Assembly (NCBI GenBank): GCA_030630065.1
Contig: DAOVNU010000004.1
Coordinates: forward strand, 1 to 14,412
Direction of reading: 5' to 3'
Origin: a bacterium
GTDB lineage: Bacteria; Ratteibacteria; UBA8468
DNA length: 14,412 bases
A program made the translations under genes and the position numbers. This document shows positions 6,759 to 14,026 of the stretch, piece after piece (position 1 is the stretch's first letter; the number at the start of each line of letters is the position of its first letter). Under the pieces are notes generated by a model. The model searched no databases. It was not told the DNA's origin and saw only the letters and a program-made list of their open reading frames with translations.

Positions 6759-7649
6759 ATGCGACTAATCAGGAGAGAAACAAAAATTGACTTTTTTGGC
6801 AAAAGAAAGATTTTCTTTACTCTTTCCGCTTTATTCATTATTTTAGGGCTTGTTACCTTTATCTGCCGGGGTAAGAACAACTTTGCCATTGATTTCACCG
6901 GGGGACGACTTCTGCAAGTAAGATTTGAAAAACCAATCTCCTTAAACCAAATCAGGGATTCCCTAAAAAAGGTTGGCTTAAGCCAGATCCCTATCCAGGA
7001 GGTTGGGAAAGGACATCGTGAAATCGTTTTGAAAACTACGGCGGAGACCTCCGGGATTCTGACTCAATTTCATCAGGAGTTGAGCGATAATCATTTTGAG
7101 ATTATTGCCGACGAGATGATTAGTCCGACAATGAGTAAGTCCCTCAGAAGAAAGGGGTTGCTGGCCTTTTTCTATGGGATGATTGGTATTCTTTTATACA
7201 TTGCTTTCCGCTTTGAATTCAGGTTTGCTGTCTGCGGAGTAATCGCAGTTTTTCACGATATATTAATTACCGTTGGATTTTTGGCTCTTTTCGGCAAACA
7301 GATTGATAGTAAGATTATTGCGGCTCTTTTAGCCCTGGTGGGATACTCTATTAATGATACGATTGTCATTTTTGACCGCATCCGGGAGAATTTAAGGAAG
7401 AGTAAAAAAACCAATTATACCGAGTTGTTTAATAAAAGCATCAATGAGGTTTTAAGTCGTACCCTGATTACCTCTTTTACCACGATTCTGGTTCTTCTTT
7501 CCCTTTTCTTCTTTGGAGGAAATATCATTCATAATTTTGCCTTTACCCTTTTGGTAGGGGTAATTACAGGAACCTACTCCTCAATCTTTATTGCCAGCGC
7601 TTTAGTTATAGAATGGGAAAAGAAAAGCCCTCATCGTTTCCGCGTATGA
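6759..7649 (+). CDS. secF: Protein translocase subunit SecF
   Basis: This 296-aa protein is the SecD partner in the SecDF export motor. TM1 is near residues 17-36 and is followed by the AIDFTGG motif (43-49). A short periplasmic domain runs to about 130, and TM2-6 lie between about 133 and 284. Hallmarks are FHDILITVG (165-173), GYSINDTIVIFDRIREN (195-211, with D200 in the proton-relay position) and NEVLSRTLITSFTT (229-242). It starts immediately after the secD stop. A purine-rich AAAGGA (6742-6747) lies somewhat far upstream, 11 bases from the ATG. Its TGA overlaps the rsmD ATG as ATGA. secD and secF are separate genes here, not fused. Confidence 0.97.
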   Translation: MRLIRRETKIDFFGKRKIFFTLSALFIILGLVTFICRGKNNFAIDFTGGRLLQVRFEKPISLNQIRDSLKKVGLSQIPIQEVGKGHREIVLKTTAETSGILTQFHQELSDNHFEIIADEMISPTMSKSLRRKGLLAFFYGMIGILLYIAFRFEFRFAVCGVIAVFHDILITVGFLALFGKQIDSKIIAALLALVGYSINDTIVIFDRIRENLRKSKKTNYTELFNKSINEVLSRTLITSFTTILVLLSLFFFGGNIIHNFAFTLLVGVITGTYSSIFIASALVIEWEKKSPHRFRV

Positions 7650-8206
7650 GGATTATTGGGGGGAACTGGAGAGGAAGGAAACTGAAAATAGAGAAGGGTT
7701 TAGAGGTCAAGCCCACCAGGGATAGGGTGAGGGAGGCACTCTTTGACGTTTTAGGCGATTTAAAGGGAGGAATTTTTTTAGACCTTTATGCCGGTTTAGG
7801 AACAATAGGAATAGAGGCCTTGAGTAGAGGAGCAGCAGAGGTTATTTTTGTAGAGAAACAAAAAGAATGTACGGCGGTAATCGAGAAAAATCTTGACGGG
7901 TTGGGAGTGAGGGAAAGAACTAAAATTTATTCTTTACCGGTAGAAAAGGTATTGACAATCTTATCTAAAAATGGTAAAAAATTTAAGTTTATTTTTCTTG
8001 ACCCGCCGTATTCAATTTCTTCGGGGGGCTTAAAAGAAATTCTGGAAGAGGTTGGACGGGAGCGGCTCCTTTCCAATGAGGGGATGCTTATTCTGGAACA
8101 TCGGAGAGAAAAAGATATTTCTACTGAAGTTTCGGACTTCTTTTATCTCATTAAGCAGAAGCGCTACGGAATTTCAAATCTGTCATTTTATAGAATTAAA
8201 ATATGA
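7646..8206 (+). CDS. rsmD: 16S rRNA (guanine(966)-N(2))-methyltransferase
   Basis: This 186-aa SAM-dependent enzyme methylates N2 of G966 (E. coli numbering) in 16S rRNA during 30S assembly. Motifs are MRIIGGNWRGRKL (1-13), KPTRDRVREALFD (22-34), the SAM-binding LDLYAGLGTIGIEALSRGA (45-63), the catalytic DPPY (119-122), LEH (150-152) and RYGISNLSFYR (173-183). An upstream in-frame ATG at 7613 would add 11 residues inside the secF 3' end. The ATG at 7646 is preferred because it matches the usual MRIIGG start and forms a 4-base ATGA overlap with the secF stop. Neither start has a Shine-Dalgarno, so translational coupling to secF is likely. The rsmD-coaD pairing is widespread in bacteria and supports the call. 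Confidence 0.93.
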   Translation: MRIIGGNWRGRKLKIEKGLEVKPTRDRVREALFDVLGDLKGGIFLDLYAGLGTIGIEALSRGAAEVIFVEKQKECTAVIEKNLDGLGVRERTKIYSLPVEKVLTILSKNGKKFKFIFLDPPYSISSGGLKEILEEVGRERLLSNEGMLILEHRREKDISTEVSDFFYLIKQKRYGISNLSFYRIKI

Positions 8207-8709
8207 AAAACGTTATTGTCTATCCTGGTAGTTTTGACCCTGTAACCTATGGTCATCTGGATATAATTAAAAGAGCCCTGGCAATCTGCGATAGGTTAAT
8301 TGTTGCCGTTTCCTCCAATCCGACCGAGAATCATCTTTTTTCTTCAAAGGAACGTGTTCTTCTTTTAAAGGAAACAACAAAGGGAGCGAAAAATGTTGAT
8401 GTGAAGGAGTTTGATGGGTTGCTTATTAATTTTCTGGAAAGAAAAGGGGCTAAAATTATTATTCGCGGCTTAAGGGCGGTCTCTGATTTTGAGTATGAAT
8501 TCCAGATGGTTCTGACAAATCGAAAATTGAATGAGAAGATAGATACGATTTTTATGATGCCTACGGAAAAATATTTCTATCTTTCCTCATCTCTCATTAA
8601 GGAACTTGCTACTCTGGGGGCGGATATCAGCAAATATGTCCCGGAGTTTGTGGAAAAGAAATTAAAGGAGAAGATCTCTTATGCCAAATCCCAAAAGAAG
8701 GCATTCTAA
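8203..8709 (+). CDS. coaD: Phosphopantetheine adenylyltransferase
   Basis: This 168-aa cytoplasmic enzyme adenylates 4'-phosphopantetheine to dephospho-CoA, the penultimate step of coenzyme A synthesis. It carries the nucleotidyltransferase T/H-x-G-H motif in YPGSFDPVTYGHLDI (7-21, with H18). It also has RGLRAVSDFEYEFQM (88-102) and the SSSLIKEL segment (128-135). The usual Asn before GHLD is Tyr here (Y16). The start overlaps the rsmD stop as ATGA. At the 3' end the frame runs 29 bases into rpmF, so the last eight or so residues (AKSQKKAF) come from sequence that also encodes the start of L32. No Shine-Dalgarno is visible. Confidence 0.96.
   Translation: MKNVIVYPGSFDPVTYGHLDIIKRALAICDRLIVAVSSNPTENHLFSSKERVLLLKETTKGAKNVDVKEFDGLLINFLERKGAKIIIRGLRAVSDFEYEFQMVLTNRKLNEKIDTIFMMPTEKYFYLSSSLIKELATLGADISKYVPEFVEKKLKEKISYAKSQKKAF
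8664..8670 (+). promoter_or_regulatory. Shine-Dalgarno site for rpmF, inside coaD
   Basis: AAAGGAG ends 10 bases before the rpmF ATG at 8681 and lies within the coaD coding sequence. It is one of the strongest ribosome binding sites in the plus-strand operon. It supports independent initiation of the L32 gene in a different frame from coaD. Confidence 0.75.
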
Positions 8710-8881
8710 ATCCCAGACAAATAAAAGGAAGAAATCCGTAGGTTTTAATTTTACGGGACTCTCTCTCTGCCCTCATTGTAAAGAAACAAAATTGTCCCAC
8801 CATATCTGCCCTCATTGCGGTTATTATGGAGAGAAACCGGTTCTGATTAAAAAAGAGAAGAAGAAAGAAAAAAAGAAATGA
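8681..8881 (+). CDS. rpmF: 50S ribosomal protein L32
   Basis: This 66-aa basic protein begins MPNPKRRHSKSQTNKRK, the standard L32 N-terminus. It carries a four-cysteine zinc ribbon, CPHC (30-33) and CPHC (43-46). This is the zinc-binding form, not a cysteine-free paralogue. The C-terminus is a Lys/Glu run (about 57-66). rpmF immediately before plsX and the fab genes is a classic bacterial arrangement linking ribosome and lipid synthesis. The ATG lies 29 bases inside coaD with its own Shine-Dalgarno, and the TGA overlaps the plsX ATG as ATGA. Confidence 0.97.
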   Translation: MPNPKRRHSKSQTNKRKKSVGFNFTGLSLCPHCKETKLSHHICPHCGYYGEKPVLIKKEKKKEKKK

Positions 8882-9870
8882 AAATAGCCGTCGATGTGAT
8901 GGGTTCCGATAAGGGAATAGAACAGATTATTGAAGGAGCCCTTTTAGGTGCAAAGCAGGAAGACGTTGGTTTAATTCTGGTAGGTGATAAAAAGAAGATT
9001 AATTCCACGCTTAAAGGTCATCTCCCTCCTGAAGTAACGGTTGAGGGTAGTAATAAAACCATCCCGATGGGGGAAAAGATTTCTCTGGGACTTTTAAGGG
9101 GTAAGGAAACCTCGGTTTCTGTCGCCCTTAAATTGGTTAAGGAAAAAAAGGTGGATGCGGTAGTTAGCGCGGGCAATACTGCAGCTTTTATTGGTTTGGC
9201 GGTTAAACAATTAGGAATTCTTCCCGGAATTGACCGACCCGCTATTGCTATTCTTGTGCCTGTTCCTGATGGGGCTTCTATCCTTCTGGATGTGGGGGCT
9301 ACGGTTGACGCGACAGCCCACAATCTTTTGCAATATGCGGCAATGGGGAATGTTTGTAGCCAGGTTTTTCTGAGAAAAAAAAATCCAACGATTGGTCTTC
9401 TTAATATTGGCGAAGAGAAAACAAAAGGGAATAATTTAACCAGGGAGGCCTATCATCTTCTTTCCTCTTCCTTTACTAATTTCAAAGGCAATATTGAGGG
9501 TCAGGAAATTTTTTCCGGAGAGATTGATGTGATTGTTACCGATGGTTTTGTAGGCAATGTGGTATTAAAAGCGTGTGAAGGGATAACTGACCTTATCAGA
9601 AAAATGGTAAAAAACAGTTTCTCTTTTTACCCTCTGGGTAGATTGAAAGCTATTCTAAACCGGAATCTTCTTCAAACGTTGAAAAAAAAGGTCGACTACG
9701 CCGAATATGGAGGAGGAATTCTTTTAGGGGCAAATGGGATTTGTATCATCAGTCATGGTCGCTCCCCGGCATCGGCTATAGCCAGTGCAATTAAACTGGG
9801 AAAGGAAGCAGCATCATTTGATACAATTCAGCGTTTGGCAAAGGCAATTAAAAAACTTGAGGAGAAATGA
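8878..9870 (+). CDS. plsX: Phosphate acyltransferase PlsX
   Basis: This 330-aa protein converts acyl-ACP and phosphate to acyl-phosphate, the acyl donor for PlsY in phospholipid synthesis. It acts at the inner face of the membrane. Family blocks are VDVMGSDKG (5-13), VSAGNTAAF (96-104), LPGIDRPAIA (115-124), GLLNIGEEKTKGN (173-185), NIEGQEIFSGEIDVIVTDGF (205-224) with GNVV following, and YGGGILLGANG (277-287). Several normally strict positions deviate: MGSD where MGGD is usual, and T-V-D-A-T where the family has N-V-D-C. The common KKDSS stretch reads GKETS. Length and order are normal, so this looks like a divergent but functional PlsX. It overlaps rpmF upstream and fabH downstream, each by ATGA. 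No plsY is in the window. Confidence 0.94.
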   Translation: MKIAVDVMGSDKGIEQIIEGALLGAKQEDVGLILVGDKKKINSTLKGHLPPEVTVEGSNKTIPMGEKISLGLLRGKETSVSVALKLVKEKKVDAVVSAGNTAAFIGLAVKQLGILPGIDRPAIAILVPVPDGASILLDVGATVDATAHNLLQYAAMGNVCSQVFLRKKNPTIGLLNIGEEKTKGNNLTREAYHLLSSSFTNFKGNIEGQEIFSGEIDVIVTDGFVGNVVLKACEGITDLIRKMVKNSFSFYPLGRLKAILNRNLLQTLKKKVDYAEYGGGILLGANGICIISHGRSPASAIASAIKLGKEAASFDTIQRLAKAIKKLEEK

Positions 9871-10850
9871 AGAGAGCGGCAATTGCAGGCACCGGTTCCT
9901 ATCTTCCTAAAAAGGTTCTGACTAATAAGGATTTGGAGAAGATAGTAGAAACTTCTGACGAATGGATTACGGCGAGGACCGGAATAAAGGAGCGTCATAT
10001 TGTTAGTAAGGAAGAATCGGCCTCAGACCTGGGAGCGAAAGCTGCCATTTCTGCCCTGCGGCAAGCAAAAGTACATGCCTCCGAAGTTGAACTAATTATC
10101 GTTACTACGGTAACCCCTGATATGTTCTTTCCCGCTACCGCCTGTATTATTCAGGATAAAATTGGAGCGATTAACGCTGCGGCATTTGATTTGAATGCTG
10201 CCTGCTCCGGTTTTGTTTATGGCTTATCGGTAGCAGAACAATTTATTAAAACCGGAGTTTACCGGAGGGTTCTTTTAATTGCTACGGAGGCGATGTCCAG
10301 AGTTGCTGACTATACTGACCGTGGTACCTGCGTGCTGCTTGGAGATGGGGCAGGAGCAGCGGTTATTGTTCCTGCCGAGGATGATGAAAAGGGTATTTTA
10401 AGCAGTTGGCTTGCCGCAGCCGGTAAATACGGAAACTTGCTTCATGTTCCGGCCGGGGGTTCCAGGATGCCTGCTTCACATAGGACTGTTGATGAACATT
10501 TGCATTATATGAAGATGGAAGGTCCGGTTTTGTTCAAAGTTGCCATTAAATCTATGGTGGAAGCAATCAAGAAAGTTTTGTCTCTTCTCTCTATATCTCC
10601 GGAGGAATTGGCTTTGGTTATTCCCCATCAGGCAAATTTAAGAATTATTAAGGCCGTGGCTAAGGGGGTAAATGTTCCCTTAGAGAAATTCTATATTAAT
10701 GTTGATTTATGCGGAAATATGTCCTCTGCTTCCGTAGCGGTAGCCCTGGATGAAGCACTAAAAAAAGGAAGAATTAAATCAGGGGACCTCGTTCTTCTGG
10801 TTACCTTTGGCGCCGGTCTCACCTGGGGTTCCTGCGTAATTAGATTCTAA
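9867..10850 (+). CDS. fabH: Beta-ketoacyl-ACP synthase III
   Basis: This 327-aa enzyme starts fatty acid chains by condensing an acyl-CoA, usually acetyl-CoA, with malonyl-ACP. The Cys-His-Asn triad is complete: C113 in LNAACSGF, H254 in IPHQANLRI and N284 in GNMSSAS. The 30-residue His-Asn spacing is that of E. coli FabH. SDEWITARTGIKERHI (30-45) is the typical N-terminal block, and TFGAGLTWG (313-321) is the C-terminal loop. The start overlaps the plsX stop as ATGA. A GAGGAG (9859-9864) lies only 2 bases from the ATG, unusually close, so reinitiation may matter more. Primer preference (straight versus branched) cannot be judged. fabD begins one base after its stop. Confidence 0.96.
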   Translation: MKRAAIAGTGSYLPKKVLTNKDLEKIVETSDEWITARTGIKERHIVSKEESASDLGAKAAISALRQAKVHASEVELIIVTTVTPDMFFPATACIIQDKIGAINAAAFDLNAACSGFVYGLSVAEQFIKTGVYRRVLLIATEAMSRVADYTDRGTCVLLGDGAGAAVIVPAEDDEKGILSSWLAAAGKYGNLLHVPAGGSRMPASHRTVDEHLHYMKMEGPVLFKVAIKSMVEAIKKVLSLLSISPEELALVIPHQANLRIIKAVAKGVNVPLEKFYINVDLCGNMSSASVAVALDEALKKGRIKSGDLVLLVTFGAGLTWGSCVIRF

Positions 10851-10851
10851 A

Positions 10852-11781
10852 GTGAAGATTGCTTATTTATTTCCCGGGCAGGGTTCTCAATACGTAGGGA
10901 TGGGGAGAGACCTTTATCAAAATTTTGATTCAGCTAAAAGAACTTTTGAAGAAGCAGATGAGATTTTAGGGATTAACCTTTCCAATATAATTTTTTCGGG
11001 ACCGGTAGAAGAATTGGATAGTACTGAAATTTGTCAGCCCGCAATTTTAACCGTCTCCATCGCTGCCTGTAGAGTTATGGAAGCAGAATGCGGTATTGCT
11101 CCGATTGTTCTGGCGGGTCATAGTTTGGGAGAATACTCGGCCCTGGTTATTGCCGGAGTTTTTTCCTTTAAGAATGGTCTTCAACTGGTAGAGAAAAGGG
11201 CGGGGTTTATGTTGGAATCCTCCCGGAGATACCCCGGTAAGATGCTTGCCGTGATTGGTGCTCCTCTTGAGAGGATAGCAGAAATTTGTAGAAAGGCGCA
11301 ATCGTCGGGCTTGGTAAAGATTGCCAATATTAATTCCCCTGAACAGGTTGTTGTTTCCGGCGAAATAAAGGGGGTTGAGAAGTTTATAGAATATTTCAGG
11401 GATGATGCACCCGGAAAAATTATCCCTTTAAATGTAAGCGGCGCCTTTCATACCGCTCTTATGGAAGATGCCGGGAAAAAATTGGCGGTTGAATTGGAAA
11501 AAATAGAGGTGAAAAAGACGAAAATCCCGCTTATTGCCAATAGCACCGCCCGGGAGGTCAAAGAACCGGAGGAGATAAAAAATGTTTTGATTGCCCAGGT
11601 GACTCATCCCGTTCTCTGGCTGGAGACAACAGAGGAGATGAAAAGGAAAAAGATTGAATTATTCCTGGAAATAGGACCGAAAAGGGTCTTAAGCAAATTA
11701 TTGAAAAGAGATAATCCTGACCTTTCGGTAGCTAACGTTGAGGACAGGGAAAGTTTAGAAAAGGTGAAAGAGGTGTCTTAA
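10852..11781 (+). CDS. fabD: Malonyl-CoA:ACP transacylase
   Basis: This 309-aa enzyme loads malonyl groups from CoA onto ACP. It has GQGSQ (9-13), the nucleophile S91 in GHSLGEYSA, R116 in EKRAGFM, H200 in SGAFH and Q249, matching E. coli S92, R117, H201 and Q250. The start is GTG at 10852, one base after the fabH TAA. It gives the expected MKIAYLFPGQGSQ start, and no better ATG exists upstream. No Shine-Dalgarno is visible, so expression probably relies on ribosomes finishing fabH. Its TAA shares one base with the fabG ATG. Confidence 0.96.
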   Translation: MKIAYLFPGQGSQYVGMGRDLYQNFDSAKRTFEEADEILGINLSNIIFSGPVEELDSTEICQPAILTVSIAACRVMEAECGIAPIVLAGHSLGEYSALVIAGVFSFKNGLQLVEKRAGFMLESSRRYPGKMLAVIGAPLERIAEICRKAQSSGLVKIANINSPEQVVVSGEIKGVEKFIEYFRDDAPGKIIPLNVSGAFHTALMEDAGKKLAVELEKIEVKKTKIPLIANSTAREVKEPEEIKNVLIAQVTHPVLWLETTEEMKRKKIELFLEIGPKRVLSKLLKRDNPDLSVANVEDRESLEKVKEVS

Positions 11782-12518
11782 TGCGATTAGAAAAAAGGGT
11801 TGTTCTGATTACCGGAGCTGCGGGAGGAATTGGCACCTCATTGGCTTCTCTCTTTGCTCAAGAGGGAGCAGACCTTATCCTCTGGGATATCGTGGAGCCC
11901 TCTTCCGTTCTTTTAGCCCGGATTAAAAATTTCTCGCGCGAGGTTATTTTTCAAAAGGTTAACATTACCCGGATTAAAGAGGTAGAAGAAGCGATGAAGA
12001 CGGCTCAGGAGAGATTTAAAAAACTGGATATTCTGATTAATAATGCCGGGATAACCAGAGACAACCTGATTTTTCGGATGGCAGAAGAGGAGTGGGAAAA
12101 AGTAATTGAGATTAATTTAAAAGGGACCTTTAACTGCACCAGAACAGCATCTAAATTTATGATGCGGCAAAAATATGGTAAGATTATAAACATTGCTTCC
12201 GTTATTGGTCTGGTTGGCAACGTTGGTCAGAGTAATTATGCGGCAAGTAAGGCGGGAATGTTGGGATTGACCAAAAGTGTTGCCCGGGAGTTGGCAAGAT
12301 TTAAGATTAATGTCAATGCCATTGCTCCGGGGTATATCAAGACAACGATGACTGAAAGATTGTCTCCTAAGGTTAAGGAGGAAATGCTAAAGAATATTCC
12401 TCTCGGAAGATTCGGGGAGCCGCTTGATGTAGCTAATGTTGCCCTCTTTTTAGCTTCGGAAGAAAGTAATTATTTAACGGGACAGGTAATTAAAGTAGGC
12501 GGAGGGCTGGTAATGTGA
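11781..12518 (+). CDS. fabG: 3-oxoacyl-ACP reductase
   Basis: This 245-aa short-chain dehydrogenase/reductase reduces 3-oxoacyl-ACP to 3-hydroxyacyl-ACP. It shows the nucleotide motif TGAAGGIG (11-18), NNAG (87-90), the catalytic S140, Y153 and K157 (YAASK), and the PG motif in IAPGYI (181-186). The cofactor-selecting region is unusual for FabG. The glycine-rich loop lacks the Ser-Arg pair of the common TGASRGIG, and beta-strand 2 ends in LWD with an acidic D36. In this superfamily such a residue usually favours NADH over NADPH. A GAGGTG (11770-11775) lies 5 bases before the ATG. The position between fabD and acpP makes a fatty acid role much more likely than another SDR function. Confidence 0.94.
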   Translation: MRLEKRVVLITGAAGGIGTSLASLFAQEGADLILWDIVEPSSVLLARIKNFSREVIFQKVNITRIKEVEEAMKTAQERFKKLDILINNAGITRDNLIFRMAEEEWEKVIEINLKGTFNCTRTASKFMMRQKYGKIINIASVIGLVGNVGQSNYAASKAGMLGLTKSVARELARFKINVNAIAPGYIKTTMTERLSPKVKEEMLKNIPLGRFGEPLDVANVALFLASEESNYLTGQVIKVGGGLVM

Positions 12519-12520
12519 AA

Positions 12521-12526
12521 AAGGAG
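12521..12526 (+). promoter_or_regulatory. Shine-Dalgarno site deciding the acpP start
   Basis: AAGGAG, preceded by a run of A, sits 5 bases before the ATG at 12532. It overlaps an in-frame GTG at 12526, so that GTG cannot be the start it serves. This favours the ATG and a 79-residue ACP. It is the best ribosome binding site in the fab block, as expected for an abundant protein. Confidence 0.8.
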
Positions 12527-12531
12527 TGATT

Positions 12532-12771
12532 ATGGAAAAAGCAGAAGTGGAAAAATTGGTGAAGGAGATTACGGTAGAGCAATTGGGGGTAAACCCAAAC
12601 GAGGTTACGGAAAGTGCCTCTTTTATTGATGACCTTGGTGCTGACAGTTTGGATACGGTGGAATTGGTGATGGCTCTTGAGGAGAAATTTGGCCTGGAGA
12701 TTCCCGATGAGGATGCGGAGAAAATCAAAACAATTGGGAATGCGATAGATTACATCGTTGAGAAAAAATAG
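12532..12771 (+). CDS. acpP: Acyl carrier protein
   Basis: This 79-aa acidic protein carries growing acyl chains on a 4'-phosphopantetheine arm. The attachment serine is S39 in LGADSLDTVELVMALEEKF (35-53), the standard DSL motif at the head of helix II. The length and the pattern of four short helices are those of ordinary FAS II ACP. The start at 12532 is set by the Shine-Dalgarno just upstream; an in-frame GTG two codons earlier is rejected. It sits between fabG and fabF, the usual place. The arm derives from CoA, whose synthesis enzyme CoaD is encoded in the same run. The holo-ACP synthase gene is not in the window. Confidence 0.97.
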   Translation: MEKAEVEKLVKEITVEQLGVNPNEVTESASFIDDLGADSLDTVELVMALEEKFGLEIPDEDAEKIKTIGNAIDYIVEKK

Positions 12772-12790
12772 TTATTCACTTTGATTTGAT

Positions 12791-14026
12791 ATGGAGAGAA
12801 AACGGGTTGTAATTACGGGGTTAGGATTACTCACTCCCGTGGGCAACAGCAGAGAGGAGACCTGGAAAGCATTAATCAGCGGGAGAAGCGGAATAGGAAG
12901 AATTAGAGATTTTGATGCCCAGGATTATCCTTCTCAAATTGCCGGGGAGATAAAAAATTTTGACCCCTCCTTTCTGGACAGGAAAAATTTAAGGCATATG
13001 GACCGTTTTGTCCAGTATGGAGTTGCTGCTGCCAGAGATGCCCTGGAAGATGCGCATTTAGAGGGAACCGACAACAAAAAAGTAGGGGTTATTGTTGGGG
13101 CTGGTATCGGGGGATTGAGAGTTATTGAGCAGCAGCATTCCGTTCTTTTGAAAAAAGGGCCGAAAAAAGTTTCCCCTTTTCTCATCCCGATGCTTATTCC
13201 TGATATGGCTTCCGGTCAAATTGCCATTCAGTTTGGCTTTCAGGGACCAAATTACTCTACCGTAAGTGCCTGTGCTTCTGGTGCACATGCTGTTGCGGAT
13301 AGTTATCGTATTTTGCAGAATGGGGAGGCAGAGGTAATGGTTACGGGGGGGGCTGAATCCTGCATTACTCCTCTGGGGTTAGCCGGTTTCTGTAGTGCGC
13401 GTTCCCTTTCTGTCAGAAATAATGAACCCGAAAAAGCGTCCCGTCCTTTTGATAAGTTGCGTGATGGTTTTATTATCTCGGAAGGAGCGGGAATCCTTGT
13501 CCTGGAAACTCTGGAAAATGCGAAGAAACATAATGCCCACATCTACGCCGAAATTATTGGTGTGGGATTATCTGCCGATGCCTATCATATGACCGCGCCT
13601 CCTTCTGATGGGAGTGGAGCGGCTCTGGCAATGAAGAGGGCGTTAGAGAATAGCGGGATTAAAGCAGAAGAGGTGGATTATATCAATGCCCACGGTACTT
13701 CCACTTTTCTCAATGATAAAAGTGAAACGCAAGCCATCAAAACCGTTTTTGGCGATTGTGCCTACAAGATACCGGTAAGTTCCATTAAGTCGATGCTTGG
13801 TCATATGCTTGGTGCTGCCGGGGGGGTAGAAATTGCTGTCTCTGCTCTGGTAATCGAGAATTCTCTTATTCCGCCGACAATAAATTATGAGGTTCCCGAC
13901 CCGGAGTGCGACCTTGACTACGTTCCCAACCAGGCACGCGAGAAGAAAGTAACGATAACGATGTCTAATTCCTTTGGTTTTGGCGGCCATAATGTTGCGG
14001 TAATCATTAAAAAATTTATAGAATAA
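12791..14026 (+). CDS. fabF: Beta-ketoacyl-ACP synthase II
   Basis: This 411-aa condensing enzyme elongates acyl-ACP with malonyl-ACP. The Cys-His-His triad is complete: C161 in VSACASGAH, H301 in NAHGTST and H338 in MLGHMLGAAG, with K333 in SSIKSMLGH. Other marks are VITGLGLLTPVG (7-18), RDGFIISEGAG (224-234) and the C-terminal SNSFGFGGHN (392-401). The family length of about 410 aa and the Cys-His-His set separate it from FabH. A 19-base gap follows acpP with no clear Shine-Dalgarno before the ATG, which is odd for a fab gene outside an overlap. The acyl-CoA dehydrogenase ATG overlaps its TAA by one base. Confidence 0.96.
   Translation: MERKRVVITGLGLLTPVGNSREETWKALISGRSGIGRIRDFDAQDYPSQIAGEIKNFDPSFLDRKNLRHMDRFVQYGVAAARDALEDAHLEGTDNKKVGVIVGAGIGGLRVIEQQHSVLLKKGPKKVSPFLIPMLIPDMASGQIAIQFGFQGPNYSTVSACASGAHAVADSYRILQNGEAEVMVTGGAESCITPLGLAGFCSARSLSVRNNEPEKASRPFDKLRDGFIISEGAGILVLETLENAKKHNAHIYAEIIGVGLSADAYHMTAPPSDGSGAALAMKRALENSGIKAEEVDYINAHGTSTFLNDKSETQAIKTVFGDCAYKIPVSSIKSMLGHMLGAAGGVEIAVSALVIENSLIPPTINYEVPDPECDLDYVPNQAREKKVTITMSNSFGFGGHNVAVIIKKFIE

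Noticed and set aside
7613..7645. Upstream ATG at 7613 as the rsmD start
   Set aside because: The extra 11 residues lie inside secF and precede the usual MRIIGG start; the ATG at 7646 forms a standard ATGA overlap.
12526..12531. GTG at 12526 as the acpP start
   Set aside because: It overlaps the Shine-Dalgarno AAGGAG itself; the ATG at 12532 has correct spacing.
13643..13990. 115-codon minus-strand frame inside fabF
   Set aside because: It is antisense to a gene with a complete catalytic triad and resembles no family.
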